Origin: Bacteroidota bacterium
GTDB taxonomy: Bacteria > Bacteroidota > Bacteroidia > B-17B0 > Aurantibacillaceae
Direction of reading: 5' to 3'
DNA: 64,000 nt
Assembly: GCA_021156365.1 (NCBI GenBank)
Contig: JAJNDK010000001.1
Span: 310,001 to 374,000, forward strand
Position numbers and translations under genes: made by a program. The notes below the pieces were generated by a model that made no database searches, was not told the origin of the DNA, and saw only the letters and a list, made by a program, of their open reading frames with translations. Numbering within the stretch: the first letter of the stretch is position 1; every line of letters begins with the position of its first letter. Positions 63,145 through 64,000 of the stretch are shown one piece after another.

Positions 63145-63996
63145 ATGGTCGAACAACAAAACATCAATTATAAAAGAATTGCAGAAGCAATTGGGTATAT
63201 CAAAACAAACTTTAAAGAACAACCGAACCTTGACGAGGTTGCAAAGAAGGTTCATTTAAGTCCATTTCATTTCCAACGCCTTTTTAGCGAATGGGCAGGC
63301 ACAAGTCCAAAGAAATTTCTGCAGTTTACTACCGTGGAGTATGCCAAGACACTTTTAAAGGAAAACCAGGCAACACTTTTTGAAACTGCACACGAAACAG
63401 GGCTTTCAGGAACAGGGCGTTTACACGATCTGTTTATCAACATAGAAGGTATGACACCGGCGGAATACAAAAATGGAGGAAAAGATCTGGCTATAAATTA
63501 CAGTTTTGCAGAAAGTCCGTTCGGAAATATTTTAGTTGCTTCTACAGGAAAGGGAATTTGTTATATGGCATTTGCAGACGATGAACCGGCTGCATTTTCC
63601 TCACTACAAAGTCATTACCCAAATGCGCATTTCAGACAAATGACTGATTTAATTCAACAAAATGCACTCTACATTTTCACGTACGACTGGACAAAACTTA
63701 ACCAGGTAAAACTACACTTAAAAGGAACGGATTTTCAACTCAAGGTTTGGCAAACACTTTTAAAAATTCCGATGGGACAGCTTACGACCTATGGAGCTAT
63801 TGCGAACAAAATTGAAAACCCGAATGCATCAAGAGCAGTAGGCACAGCAATCGGGAGCAATCCTGTAGCGTTCCTGATTCCTTGTCATCGGGTAATTCAG
63901 TCTACGGGAATATTCGGTGGCTATATGTGGGGCAACACGAGAAAAACAGCCATTATAGGTTGGGAAGGGATAAAAACACATTCAGGATCTGTTTAG
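63145..63996 (+). CDS. AraC-type regulator fused to methylated-DNA-protein-cysteine methyltransferase
   Basis: A 283-residue protein. N-terminal AraC helix-turn-helix (~10-110; LDEVAKKVHLSPFHFQRLFSEW, TPAEYKN), then the O6-methylguanine methyltransferase domain with FQLKVWQTLLKIPMGQ (arginine-finger helix), NPNASRAVGTAIGSNP and active-site PCHRVIQ. Unlike full Ada it lacks the N-terminal zinc domain with the phosphotriester-accepting Cys. It accepts alkyl groups and may regulate alkylation-response genes. In the AT-richer end of the window; complete to its stop four bases before the window end. Confidence 0.94.
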   Translation: MVEQQNINYKRIAEAIGYIKTNFKEQPNLDEVAKKVHLSPFHFQRLFSEWAGTSPKKFLQFTTVEYAKTLLKENQATLFETAHETGLSGTGRLHDLFINIEGMTPAEYKNGGKDLAINYSFAESPFGNILVASTGKGICYMAFADDEPAAFSSLQSHYPNAHFRQMTDLIQQNALYIFTYDWTKLNQVKLHLKGTDFQLKVWQTLLKIPMGQLTTYGAIANKIENPNASRAVGTAIGSNPVAFLIPCHRVIQSTGIFGGYMWGNTRKTAIIGWEGIKTHSGSV

Positions 63997-64000
63997 CAAG

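Noticed and set aside
1-64000. tRNA, rRNA and known riboswitches
   Set aside because: I looked through the gaps for tRNA cloverleaf ends, rRNA cores and common riboswitch cores and saw none; a covariance search would be decisive.

Overview
The window reads as chromosomal DNA from a Bacteroidota bacterium. The evidence is: type IX secretion (T9SS) cargo with both C-terminal sorting-domain types, a PorP/SprF protein, a TonB-dependent receptor with a carboxypeptidase-like N-terminal domain, a fused SecDF, a five-helix cytochrome b type SdhC with SdhA and SdhB, promoters of the TTTG-N19-TAnnTTTG type, and no purine-rich Shine-Dalgarno pattern before most genes. I cannot fix the genus. No rRNA, tRNA, CRISPR array, prophage or complete transposase is visible.

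Layout. 0-7.5 kb: tail of an MmcQ/YjbR gene, RDD membrane protein, SIMPL protein and uvrA, then a + strand run of aminopeptidase P, EamA transporter and DUF1415 protein. 7.7-12.1 kb: secDF with a UUCG-loop terminator, then a two-gene small-protein/zeta-like ATPase module. 12.2-19.4 kb: a T9SS pair, a ~1950-residue repeat adhesin with gliding-motility C-terminus followed by porP/sprF. 19.6-24.6 kb: OmpR-type regulator, single-domain carboxypeptidase-regulatory-like protein, Crp/Fnr regulator, an operon of outer-membrane protein, lipA and an archaemetzincin-like lipoprotein, and OsmC. 24.6-29.1 kb: a REP-like nested palindrome, then the sdh operon with a four-helix-bundle gene between sdhA and sdhB. 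29.1-34.7 kb: a signalling cluster of two receiver proteins, a large multi-PAS kinase, a DUF4328 protein and two paralogous small membrane proteins. 34.7-38.3 kb: rarA, a GxxExxY nuclease-like gene framed by inverted repeats, a DUF3037/HipA-kinase pair and a 21-bp tandem repeat array. 38.3-44.6 kb: a secreted nuclease locus (endonuclease I with T9SS tail, TonB receptor, lamin-tail protein). 44.8-55.1 kb: deoxyhypusine-synthase-like protein and housekeeping genes (CoA pyrophosphatase, YajQ, VanX-like peptidase, USP, nucleoside phosphorylase, SirB1-like protein, RsmI-like methyltransferase). 55.2-60.1 kb: two minus-strand operons (serine hydrolase plus metallopeptidase-like; TonB-like protein, padR, pspC with a clear PadR operator). 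60.2-64 kb: terC, 3-hydroxybutyryl-CoA dehydrogenase, and an AT-richer end with an NAD(P)-binding protein and an AraC-methyltransferase repair protein.

The most unusual items are the three-locus inverted-repeat family (one copy enclosing the GxxExxY gene), the split sdh operon, the 528-bp higher-order repeat in the adhesin gene, the nested palindrome before sdh, the 21-bp array, and the PadR palindrome over the -33 box of its own operon. I see no single, clearly new multi-gene system; the inverted-repeat/GxxExxY family is the best candidate for an undescribed element.
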